DNA from: an uncultured Oscillospiraceae bacterium
GTDB lineage: Bacteria > Bacillota > Clostridia > Oscillospirales > Acutalibacteraceae
Length of the DNA stretch: 12,888 bases
Reading direction: 5' to 3'
Assembly: GCA_900546735.1 (NCBI GenBank)
Contig: URDW01000055.1
Span: forward strand, 1-12,888
Shown: positions 5,740 to 12,029 of the stretch, piece by piece
Numbering within the stretch: the stretch's first letter is position 1
Layout of the letters: each line of letters begins with the position of its first letter
Made by a program: the position numbers and the translations under genes
The notes under the pieces: generated by a model
What the model was told of the DNA's origin: nothing
The model's input: only the letters and a program-made list of their open reading frames with translations
Database searches by the model: none

Positions 5740-6588
5740 ATGAAAATCTGTAACAAGTGTGGTGCACAAAATGCAGACGGCGCACAGTTTTGCACGGGCT
5801 GCGGTGCTGCTATGTCGGGCGCTGTCTCCACCATGCCGCCTACGCCGCCAGCGCAGCCGCAAAAGAAAAAAGCTGTAAAAGTCTTTTTGATTATTGTTGC
5901 CGTGTTTATTGCGTTAATCATTTTTGGCTCTTTGATTGGCGGTGATGATGAAGATGCAGAACCGTCAGATACAAATACGGTTTCCCAGGCGGACGGCGTG
6001 CAGGAAGATAATGGCGAGGGAGAAAGCGAAAAAGAAAAGGAAGAAGAAACAACGAAATATTCTGAAGTGGAGACTTTCAACATTAATGGCACTGGCGATA
6101 GTTTGGCTGATGGTTTAGTTGTAAAATCTGGTTGTGGCAGGATTCATTTCACACATAAAGGTGATTCCAATTTTATTGTACAGGCTTATGGTGAAAGTGG
6201 TACGCCTCTACTTTTGATCAATACGATTGGAAATTATGATGGCACTGTGTTGCTGCCTGAGGCGGGCACGTACGATTTGGAAATCCAGGCAGACGGCAAC
6301 TGGACTGCAGAAGCATCCGGGTTAAGCACCACGCAGGGCACTTCTTTTTCGGGCAGTGGCGATTTAGTAACCGATATTTTCAGTGTTTCCAATAATAAAT
6401 GGACAATCAGCAATAAGAATGCTTCCAGCAATTTTGTGGTATATGAATACTCTACGCTGTTCGGCTTTGATTTGCTTGTTAATGAAATCGGCAACTATGA
6501 AGGCTCTGTTCGCAGTTCAATCAGCGACGGGAACGCTTATTTTGTTGTAATGTCTGATGGTGATTGGAGCATTCAGCCAGCGAAATAA
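5740..6588 (+). CDS. Zinc-ribbon, single-pass membrane protein with duplicated C-terminal domain
   Basis: This is a 282-residue protein of unknown function. The N-terminus is a zinc ribbon with two CxxC pairs, CNKCG (4-8) and CTGCG (18-22). A Pro-rich stretch, a KKK patch and one membrane helix (47-67) follow. Then comes a highly acidic low-complexity linker (69-105: GGDDEDAEPSD, GEGESEKEKEEE). Two similar beta-rich units follow. Unit 1 is at about 113-190 and unit 2 at about 203-279. They align through GDSLADG/GDLVTDI, SNFIVQAYGESGTPLLLINTIGNYDG/SNFVVYEYSTLFGFDLLVNEIGNYEG in part, and DGNWTAE/DGDWSIQ. The zinc ribbon should be cytosolic and the tandem units outside. Its codon use is less GC-rich than neighbours. 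The start is fixed by TGGAGG, 9 bases upstream. The units may bind a ligand or wall component, but I cannot name the family. Confidence 0.85.
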   Translation: MKICNKCGAQNADGAQFCTGCGAAMSGAVSTMPPTPPAQPQKKKAVKVFLIIVAVFIALIIFGSLIGGDDEDAEPSDTNTVSQADGVQEDNGEGESEKEKEEETTKYSEVETFNINGTGDSLADGLVVKSGCGRIHFTHKGDSNFIVQAYGESGTPLLLINTIGNYDGTVLLPEAGTYDLEIQADGNWTAEASGLSTTQGTSFSGSGDLVTDIFSVSNNKWTISNKNASSNFVVYEYSTLFGFDLLVNEIGNYEGSVRSSISDGNAYFVVMSDGDWSIQPAK

Positions 6589-6604
6589 ACAGTGGGATGA
6601 AAAT

Positions 6605-6634
6605 AAAAAAGCGGTTCTTCGGAACCGCTTTTTT
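6605..6634. terminator. Bidirectional intrinsic terminator with TTCG tetraloop
   Basis: Perfect 13-base arms (6605-6617 and 6622-6634) contain GCGGTTC/GAACCGC flanked by six A and six T bases. The loop is TTCG closed by C-G, the exceptionally stable UUCG fold. It lies between the converging zinc-ribbon gene (stop 6588) and hpf (stop 6642). Confidence 0.95.
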
Positions 6635-6641
6635 GTGTGAT

Positions 6642-7193
6642 TTATTCGCAGATCAGCTGGCCGTAGCCGCTTTTTCTTTTGTAAATGATTTTGGTTTCGT
6701 TGTCCAGCCCCAGGTATACGAAAAAGCTGTGCCCCAGCATTTCCATCTGCACAATGGCTTCGTCGTCGGTCATGACCTGCGGCGAAATGTTTTTGGTGCG
6801 GTTGATGGCGGTCGAGGCGTAGTCAAAGTCCTCAAAATTCTCCATCGTGATTTCCTCTTCTTCCGGCAGCTCAAACGCCTGGGCGATCTCGTCTATGCCG
6901 CCCTTGCGCTTTTTGTCGGTGAAGTAGGTCTTCAGCTTTCTGAGTTTGCGCTTGAAATCGTCCACGGCCGCGTCGATCGAGGGTTCGATCTTTTCGGCCT
7001 GCGCCTCGCCTTTGATAAAGGAACCAATGTATTTTACGGTAATGTCGCATTTGTAGCCGTCTTTCAGTTTGGAAAGGGTCACGTTGAATGCGGCGTTTTC
7101 CGGAAGCATTTTTTCCACACGTTTCAGCTCTTTTTCGATGCCGTCCTTTGCACCCTGTTTCAGGTCAAAGCCTCTTGCGGTAATGTTGATCAT
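6642..7193 (-). CDS. hpf: Long-form ribosome hibernation promoting factor
   Basis: Long HPF binds the 30S subunit through its N-terminal RaiA/YfiA-like domain and joins two ribosomes into an inactive 100S dimer through its C-terminal domain in stationary phase or stress. Residues 1-93 match the RaiA fold (INITARGFDLKQGAKDGIEKEL, NVTLSKLKDGYKCDITVKY, EPSIDAAVDDFKRKLRKLKTYF). An acidic linker (110-125) follows. Residues 129-183 are the dimerisation domain (INRTKNISPQVMTDDEAIVQMEMLGHSFFVYL, IIYKRKSGYGQLI). The length of 183 residues is normal for Firmicutes. The start is supported by GGGGAGG (7201-7207), 7 bases upstream. Its leader contains a GC-rich hairpin directly before that site. The promoter is near-perfect consensus and back-to-back with that of tcdA. 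Confidence 0.96.
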   Translation of the reverse strand: MINITARGFDLKQGAKDGIEKELKRVEKMLPENAAFNVTLSKLKDGYKCDITVKYIGSFIKGEAQAEKIEPSIDAAVDDFKRKLRKLKTYFTDKKRKGGIDEIAQAFELPEEEEITMENFEDFDYASTAINRTKNISPQVMTDDEAIVQMEMLGHSFFVYLGLDNETKIIYKRKSGYGQLICE

Positions 7194-7207
7194 ACTGTTG
7201 CCTCCCC

Positions 7208-7223
7208 GGCGGCAAATGCCGCC
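7208..7223 (-). promoter_or_regulatory. GC-rich hairpin in hpf leader, abutting the ribosome site
   Basis: GGCGGC (7208-7213) and GCCGCC (7218-7223) form a perfect 6-base-pair stem with a 4-base loop in the hpf leader RNA. It ends at the base next to the GGGGAGG ribosome binding site (7201-7207). This position could tune ribosome access or RNA stability; the role is inferred. Confidence 0.55.
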
Positions 7224-7266
7224 CGTGTATTCAAAAAAGGGTAAATTTCCCCTATTTTGTATTTAT

Positions 7267-7295
7267 ATTATATCACGCGGCGTTGCTTTTTTCAA
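7267..7295 (-). promoter_or_regulatory. Promoter of hpf
   Basis: On the minus strand, TTGAAA (7290-7295), a 17-base spacer and TATAAT (7267-7272) match sigma-A consensus at 11 of 12 positions. The leader to the ATG is about 65 bases. I see no sigma-H or sigma-B type element, though subtle ones could be missed. Confidence 0.88.
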
Positions 7296-7311
7296 TGCGC
7301 TTTGGTAAAAT
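7283..7311 (+). promoter_or_regulatory. Promoter of tcdA and the Nudix gene
   Basis: TTGCTT (7283-7288), a 17-base spacer and TAAAAT (7306-7311) preceded by TGG (extended -10) lie 31 bases before the tcdA start. The element physically overlaps the hpf promoter: the hpf -35 box lies inside this spacer. Confidence 0.68.
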
Positions 7312-7341
7312 TAACAGGAAATTAAAAAACGGGGTGAGGCT

Positions 7342-8016
7342 GTGACAACAGATTTTTCCAGAACGCTTACGCTGATCGGCGCTGAGGCGTTTGAAAAGCT
7401 CAAAGGGGCGCATGTTATGCTTTTTGGCGTGGGCGGCGTCGGCTCTTTTGCGGCCGAGGCGGTCGCACGCGCCGGGGTAGGGCGCATTACGTTGATCGAC
7501 AGCGACGTGGTCGCCCCGTCCAATTTGAACCGCCAGCTGATCGCGCTGCACTCCACCATAGGTATGGCAAAGGCCGAGGCCGCCCGCCGGCGGATCCTGG
7601 ACATCAATCCAAACTGCCGCGTAACGGCGGTTTGCATGTATTACGATGAGAATCTGCCGCTCGATCTGCACTGCGACTATATTATTGACGCCATCGACAG
7701 CGTGCCGGCCAAGCTGCACCTGCTTACATCGGCCACGCAGCTCGGCGTGCCGGTCATCTCGTGCATGGGCACCGGCAACAAGGTGCACCCGGAGATGCTG
7801 CAAATGGCTGATATCTCCAAAACCTCGGTCTGTCCGCTCGCCAAAAAAATGCGCGTGGAACTGCGCAAACGCGGCATTTCGCACCTGCCGGTCGTCTACT
7901 CACAGGAGATCCCGCTTGTCAAGACCACGCCGCCGTCGAGCATCTCGTTCGTGCCGTCTGCGGCCGGGCTGCTGGCGGCTTCGTGTGCTGTGCGCACCAT
8001 TGCCGGTCTGAAATAG
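7342..8016 (+). CDS. tcdA: tRNA threonylcarbamoyladenosine dehydratase (ThiF/MoeB superfamily)
   Basis: TcdA (CsdL) is an E1-like ATP-dependent enzyme that dehydrates t6A37 of ANN-decoding tRNAs to cyclic ct6A. The nucleotide-binding loop GVGGVGS is at 29-35, the ribose-contacting LIDSDVV with Asp53 follows, NLNRQ has Arg64, and DAIDS is at 116-120. The TcdA-like segment KTSVCPLAKKMRVELRKRGI (160-179) has Cys164, and the C-terminus is PSSISFVPSAAGLLAASCAVR. At 224 residues it is shorter than the E. coli protein (about 268) but normal for Firmicutes-type members. The start codon is GTG at 7342 with GGGGTGA at 7331-7337; no ATG is available nearby. A Nudix gene follows after 11 bases, so the two form an operon. 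ThiF or MoeB for sulfur transfer is less likely because the RVELRKRGI region is TcdA-type. Confidence 0.9.
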   Translation: MTTDFSRTLTLIGAEAFEKLKGAHVMLFGVGGVGSFAAEAVARAGVGRITLIDSDVVAPSNLNRQLIALHSTIGMAKAEAARRRILDINPNCRVTAVCMYYDENLPLDLHCDYIIDAIDSVPAKLHLLTSATQLGVPVISCMGTGNKVHPEMLQMADISKTSVCPLAKKMRVELRKRGISHLPVVYSQEIPLVKTTPPSSISFVPSAAGLLAASCAVRTIAGLK

Positions 8017-8027
8017 GGGGGAACCGT

Positions 8028-8540
8028 ATGGAACTTTGGGACCTTTACACGAAAGATAGAGTGCCTACGGGTCAGACCCATGTGCGCGGGGAAAAACTGC
8101 CGGATGATTTGTTTCACCTGGTCGTGCATGTTTGGATCAAAAACAGCCGCGGGCAGTTCCTGATCTCGCAGCGCGCCGCCACAAGGCCGCATTACCCGCT
8201 TATGTGGGAATGCGTCGGCGGTTCGGTGCTGGCAGGTGAAAACAGCCTGCAGGGCGCCCTGCGCGAAACAAAAGAGGAGGTCGGCGTGCCGCTCGATCCT
8301 GCAGCCGGGCGGGTGCTTTTCTCGTCGGTGCGCGAAACGGTCGGCGGCGAACGGTTTAACGACATCCGCGACGTCTGGCTTTTTCACTACGACGGCGAAG
8401 TGGATCTAAAAAACGCCACCACGCCCGAGGTGGCCGCCGTGCGCTGGCTTTCGCCGGCGCAGATCAAGGAATTGCTGAACGGCGGAAAGCTTGTGCCGAC
8501 TTTACGTCACTTTTTTGACCGGGTCAACGGGCAGATGTGA
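8028..8540 (+). CDS. Nudix hydrolase
   Basis: This 170-residue cytosolic enzyme should hydrolyse a nucleoside diphosphate linked to another moiety; the substrate cannot be read from the sequence. The Nudix box G-x5-E-x7-RE-U-x-EE-x-G-U spans G65 to V87 (GSVLAGE, then RETKEEVGV). All catalytic Glu residues and Arg79 are present, but the first U position is Thr81 instead of a hydrophobic residue. The N-terminus (ELWDLYTKDRVPTGQTHVRGEKLPDDLFHLVVHVWI) resembles Nudix proteins related to isopentenyl-diphosphate isomerase, the YfcD-like group. The start at 8028 has AGGGGGGA upstream (8015-8022). The frame is open further upstream into tcdA without a ribosome site. It is co-transcribed with tcdA and ends before a strong terminator. 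Confidence 0.92.
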   Translation: MELWDLYTKDRVPTGQTHVRGEKLPDDLFHLVVHVWIKNSRGQFLISQRAATRPHYPLMWECVGGSVLAGENSLQGALRETKEEVGVPLDPAAGRVLFSSVRETVGGERFNDIRDVWLFHYDGEVDLKNATTPEVAAVRWLSPAQIKELLNGGKLVPTLRHFFDRVNGQM

Positions 8541-8583
8541 AAAGCGCGCTGCCTGCCTTTTATCAACGACTGCAAATACAAAG

Positions 8584-8622
8584 AAAAGCGCCGTGCGAAC
8601 ATTTGGTTCGCACGGCGCTTTT
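8584..8622. terminator. Bidirectional intrinsic terminator
   Basis: Perfect 17-base arms (8584-8600 and 8606-8622, core GCGCCGTGCGAAC/GTTCGCACGGCGC) surround a 5-base loop, with AAAA and TTTT outside. It lies between the Nudix gene stop (8540) and the permease stop (8654), which converge. Confidence 0.94.
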
Positions 8623-8653
8623 GGTGTTTTGCGTTTCTGCTTTTCGTGTCTTT

Positions 8654-11263
8654 TTAGTTGATCTCGGTCTTGAGCGTTTCGATAATGGAGTCTTTGCGCA
8701 GCTTTGACCACGAGAACAGCATGGACGCGCCCACGATCACGAACACGGCGACCACGGTGCCCAGGTAAATGCGCCAGTCGAGCGTGAACGGCATGGCAAT
8801 GGAATCGCTGAGCACACGGTTCATCAAATAGCTTACGGCAATGCTCAGCGGCAGGCCGAAGAGCAGCGCCTGCAGGCCGTAGAACAGGCTTTCAAAGTTG
8901 ATCATGCGGGTAAAGCCGTGCGGCGTCATGCCGATCGATTTGTACATCGCAAACTCCTTGCGGCGCAGTTCAATGCTGGTCGAAATGGTGTTGAAGATGT
9001 TGAACACGGAAACGAGCGTGATCAGGGCAATGAAGCCGTAGGCAAACACCTGCATCACCATAATGGTGGAGGTCATCTGCTGCATGCTGCCGGTGATGTT
9101 GGAAACATAGTAGCTCACGCCCATGTCGCTCAGCGTTTCTTCCAGACTTTCGGCCACGGCGTCTGCGTCTTTTGTCTCAATGCCCACCGTGTACAGGTTC
9201 ATTTCCAGGTCGGTCGCCGTGCTGAGGGGCATATACAAATTCAGTGTGCCGACCTGGTAAAGGTACTGCGTGTCGTCCGTCATGGTGTTTGCGATCCCGC
9301 CGATCTTGTAGGATTCGTACAGTTCTGTGCCATCGTCCTGAATGACCGGCGCCTGCGACTGAATGGTTTGGCCGACCACGTCTTTCGTCAGCGGCTGCAC
9401 AATGTTTCGCTTGCCGCCGCCGATCTGTACCAATTCGTTGCGCAGCAGCGCAGTGCGCGTGCCCTCTTTGGTGTAGTAGTCGCGGCTGTTCAGCCCGTTT
9501 TGCACGCAAAGCGCGTCAAACATGTCGTCGTCGATCTGCCAAACGACTACGTCTACATCGTAAGTGCCGCTTTCTGCATCTTCAGAATAAAACTCCTTGC
9601 TGCTTTCGTCTATAAATTTGCCGTCTACGGACCAATAGTCGCTGAATGTTGTGACGCTGTAGGCCTTATCCACTTTGTTTGTGTCTGCGATGATTCGGTT
9701 CATTTCGTCTTTTTTGTTGTTGCCAAGCGTATTGTTATCATCGTAGATCATCATGCTGACCTGGTAAGGAACAGCCTGCTGGGTGGAATTGGCGGCCGTA
9801 AACATCGTGCAAAATGCGTTGACGCAGATGAACAGCACAATGGAAATGGCCAGCGACGCGGTGATCGTTCTGGATTTTTTGCCGTTTCTTTTCAGGTTTT
9901 TCAGGGCCAGCTCACCCTCATAGCCAAAGAGCTTGCGCACGATCTTCGGCACATGCAGCTTTTTGGCTTTTACCTTGATCTCGTCCGTCTGGCGCAGTGC
10001 GTCGATCGGCGTGGTGCGCGATGCCTTGGCCGCCGGGATCAGGGAGGAGATGAAAATCGTAAAGGTACTTAAAACTATGATGAGCAGGATCGCCCATACG
10101 GGCACAACGGCGTGCATCGTGTAGTTTTCCATATGGTTCATAAAGCCGGCAATATAGGGCGTCAGCAGCCGCAGCGTTACGTCAATGCCGAGAATGCCGA
10201 ACAGCAGGCCAAGCGGAATGCTGACAACGCCCAGCAAAAAGCCCTCAAAGTAAACGGACTGCCGCTTTTGCTTTTTGGTGGCGCCAACGGTGGCCAGCAT
10301 GCCAAGATAGCGCGTGCGCTCGGCCAGCGAAATGCCAAAGGCATTGTAGATCAGTGCAACAGACGCAGCAATAATGATGACAAAAATGACCGCGGCAAAC
10401 ATAAAGAGCGTTGCCAGTGTGCCGCTGCTGTCCAGAAGTACCAGGTGGTACCCGAACAGTTCGCTGTTGAGCATCGTCTTGTCAAATGCGATGTCGGCGT
10501 TTTCGATAGCGGCCTGTGCCTGCTCGGCTGATTTATAGGTCGTCTCTTCCATCTGCAGGTAGGCGCTTTCGGCTTCTTCGCCGGCGTCCATGCCGCGTAC
10601 GATCGGGTATTCAAAACGGTATGTTTCGGTGGGATAGTTGTTTTCCACAATGCCGGCGATCTTGTAGCTTTTGGCCTCTTCGTTTTCCAGCCATTCGCCG
10701 GCCTGCGCCGAACCGCTTGTAATGATGTCCTCGCCGCCCTCAGCCATGTACATGCGCGTGCCGGTCAAAATGTCGACCGTCTGACCAACCTGCCAGTTCA
10801 GGCTGTTTTTTTCGATGAATTCTTTGTCTACTAAAATTTCACCGCTGTTTTTCGGCAGCTCGCCCTGCAGATCGCCTGTAACAAAGACCTGCAAAGCGTC
10901 TGCGTTCATGGCGCCCATATTGCCGATGCCGCGCGAGGGGTGCTCCTTGTTTTCAATGTGGTAACCTTCGGCATTTTTTACGGCAGCGGCGTATTTTACG
11001 CCGGCGCTTTCTTTCATTTTTTCGATCTGCTGCGGGATGATCGGTGCCGTTTCGGTGGGCTCCGCCGCACCGGAATAGATCGTGGCGTGCACCATGCCGG
11101 AATTATGTGTTTCCTGATACTCCATCAGGTCAAAAATGCTGGCAACCGAAACGCACACGGCCGTGATCATCGCGACCGACACGATCATGCCGAGCACGGT
11201 CACAATGGTGCGCTTTAAGTTGCTCTTTAAGTGGTTGAGCGTCAGCCGGTTTACAATGTTCAT
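8654..11263 (-). CDS. FtsX/MacB-type ABC transporter permease, two-repeat form
   Basis: This is an 869-residue integral membrane partner of the ATPase encoded just upstream. Predicted helices lie at about 18-45, 282-308, 338-362, 386-412, 463-490, 732-760, 790-813 and 828-852. They form two FtsX units of four helices. Two large outside domains (about 46-280 and 491-730) follow the first helix of each unit. Cytosolic coupling segments recur after the second helix of each unit (AERTRYLGMLATVGATKKQ near 314-332; LRRKEFAMYKSIGMTPHGF near 766-784). Such MacB-fold permeases usually act by mechanotransmission on envelope substrates rather than by a membrane pore. A two-component kinase gene upstream suggests a role in sensing or resisting an envelope-active compound, but the substrate is unknown. 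The start overlaps the ATPase stop by 4 bases (ATGA), with GAGGTGAT upstream, indicating translational coupling. It is not the ten-helix BceB type. Confidence 0.93.
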   Translation of the reverse strand: MNIVNRLTLNHLKSNLKRTIVTVLGMIVSVAMITAVCVSVASIFDLMEYQETHNSGMVHATIYSGAAEPTETAPIIPQQIEKMKESAGVKYAAAVKNAEGYHIENKEHPSRGIGNMGAMNADALQVFVTGDLQGELPKNSGEILVDKEFIEKNSLNWQVGQTVDILTGTRMYMAEGGEDIITSGSAQAGEWLENEEAKSYKIAGIVENNYPTETYRFEYPIVRGMDAGEEAESAYLQMEETTYKSAEQAQAAIENADIAFDKTMLNSELFGYHLVLLDSSGTLATLFMFAAVIFVIIIAASVALIYNAFGISLAERTRYLGMLATVGATKKQKRQSVYFEGFLLGVVSIPLGLLFGILGIDVTLRLLTPYIAGFMNHMENYTMHAVVPVWAILLIIVLSTFTIFISSLIPAAKASRTTPIDALRQTDEIKVKAKKLHVPKIVRKLFGYEGELALKNLKRNGKKSRTITASLAISIVLFICVNAFCTMFTAANSTQQAVPYQVSMMIYDDNNTLGNNKKDEMNRIIADTNKVDKAYSVTTFSDYWSVDGKFIDESSKEFYSEDAESGTYDVDVVVWQIDDDMFDALCVQNGLNSRDYYTKEGTRTALLRNELVQIGGGKRNIVQPLTKDVVGQTIQSQAPVIQDDGTELYESYKIGGIANTMTDDTQYLYQVGTLNLYMPLSTATDLEMNLYTVGIETKDADAVAESLEETLSDMGVSYYVSNITGSMQQMTSTIMVMQVFAYGFIALITLVSVFNIFNTISTSIELRRKEFAMYKSIGMTPHGFTRMINFESLFYGLQALLFGLPLSIAVSYLMNRVLSDSIAMPFTLDWRIYLGTVVAVFVIVGASMLFSWSKLRKDSIIETLKTEIN

Positions 11264-11943
11264 TTTACCATCACCTCATCTTTGACGATGTGCCCGTCTT
11301 CGATGGCGATGACGCGGTCCGCGCCCAGCGCAATGCGCTCGTCATGCGTGATGATGATGACGGTCTGGTTGAATTCCTTGTTGAACTTGCGCAGCAGCGC
11401 AATGATCTCTTTGGAATTTTCGCTGTCCAGGTTGCCGGTCGGTTCGTCGGCCAGGACGATGGCCGGGTTGTTGGCCAGTGCACGGCCGATGGAGACCCTT
11501 TGCTGCTGGCCGCCCGAAAGCTGGTTCGGCAGGTGGTCGAGCCGGTCGTTCAGGCCGAGAATGCTGACCAGGTTGTCGATCAGCTTCTGGTCGGGCTTGC
11601 GGCCGTCGAGCAGCAGCGGCAGCGTAATGTTTTCTTTTACGCTCAGGATCGGGATCAGGTTGTAAAACTGGTAAATGAGCCCGATCTGGCGGCGGCGGAA
11701 AACGGCCAGCGCCGTTTCGTCCAGCTGCGAAATGTCGGTGCCCTCAATGACCACGCGGCCGGAGGTCGGTGTGTCTACACCGCCGATGATGTGCAAAAGG
11801 GTGGATTTACCGGAACCGCTCGGCCCCACGATTGCTAAAAACTGCCCTTTCGGTACGGTGAACGAAACGTTGTCCAGTGCCTTGACCATGGTGTCGCCCT
11901 TACCGTAGGTTTTCGTTAAGTTTTCGATTTTTAAAATATCCAT
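11260..11943 (-). CDS. ABC transporter ATP-binding protein (MacB/LolD-like)
   Basis: This is a 227-residue cytosolic ATPase that powers the FtsX-type permease. All motifs are intact: Walker A GPSGSGKST (40-48), Q-loop with Gln92 (YQFYNL), signature LSGGQQQR (142-149), Walker B IVLADEP (162-168), D-loop NLDS and switch His200 (ITHD). The sequence style (LKIENLTKTYG, VKALDNVSFTV, DEPTGNLDS) is that of the MacB/LolD/FtsE-type export subfamily. The ATG at 11943 is preferred, with AAAGGAG (11953-11959) 9 bases upstream; an in-frame ATG at 11982 has no site. Its stop overlaps the permease start by 4 bases. The histidine kinase gene lies upstream on the same strand across an 84-base gap with a candidate activator-type promoter. 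Confidence 0.95.
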   Translation of the reverse strand: MDILKIENLTKTYGKGDTMVKALDNVSFTVPKGQFLAIVGPSGSGKSTLLHIIGGVDTPTSGRVVIEGTDISQLDETALAVFRRRQIGLIYQFYNLIPILSVKENITLPLLLDGRKPDQKLIDNLVSILGLNDRLDHLPNQLSGGQQQRVSIGRALANNPAIVLADEPTGNLDSENSKEIIALLRKFNKEFNQTVIIITHDERIALGADRVIAIEDGHIVKDEVMVK

Positions 11944-11973
11944 TACGGTTAACTCCTTTCGTTTTCTGACCCC

Positions 11974-12029
11974 ATGATACACGGCAAATCTTACGATCCG
12001 GTGACTTTTTTATAACAGTTTCGTCACTT
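11974..12029 (-). promoter_or_regulatory. Candidate response-regulator-activated promoter of the ABC genes
   Basis: On the minus strand a good -10 box TATCAT (11974-11979) has no recognisable -35 box at 17 bases. At and above that place two direct repeats occur on the plus strand: TTACGATCCGGTGACTT (11991-12007) and TAACAGTTTCGTCACTT (12013-12029). They match at 11 of 17 positions and are exactly 22 bases apart. Tandem boxes two helical turns apart over a missing -35 are typical of OmpR-type activation. The regulator is not in the window. Confidence 0.5.

Noticed and set aside
6564..7244. Plus-strand open frame opposite hpf
   Set aside because: It crosses the zinc-ribbon gene's stop and the terminator at 6605-6634, has no ribosome site and opposes a clear hpf.
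8918..10072. Long plus-strand open frame inside the permease gene
   Set aside because: Its His/Arg/Val/Phe-rich composition, lack of a domain and full overlap with the FtsX permease mark it as antisense shadow.
12001..12027. GTGAC...GTCAC inverted repeat as a terminator after the histidine kinase
   Set aside because: Only five base pairs with a 17-base loop and no proper following T tract in the right place; the direct-repeat reading fits better.
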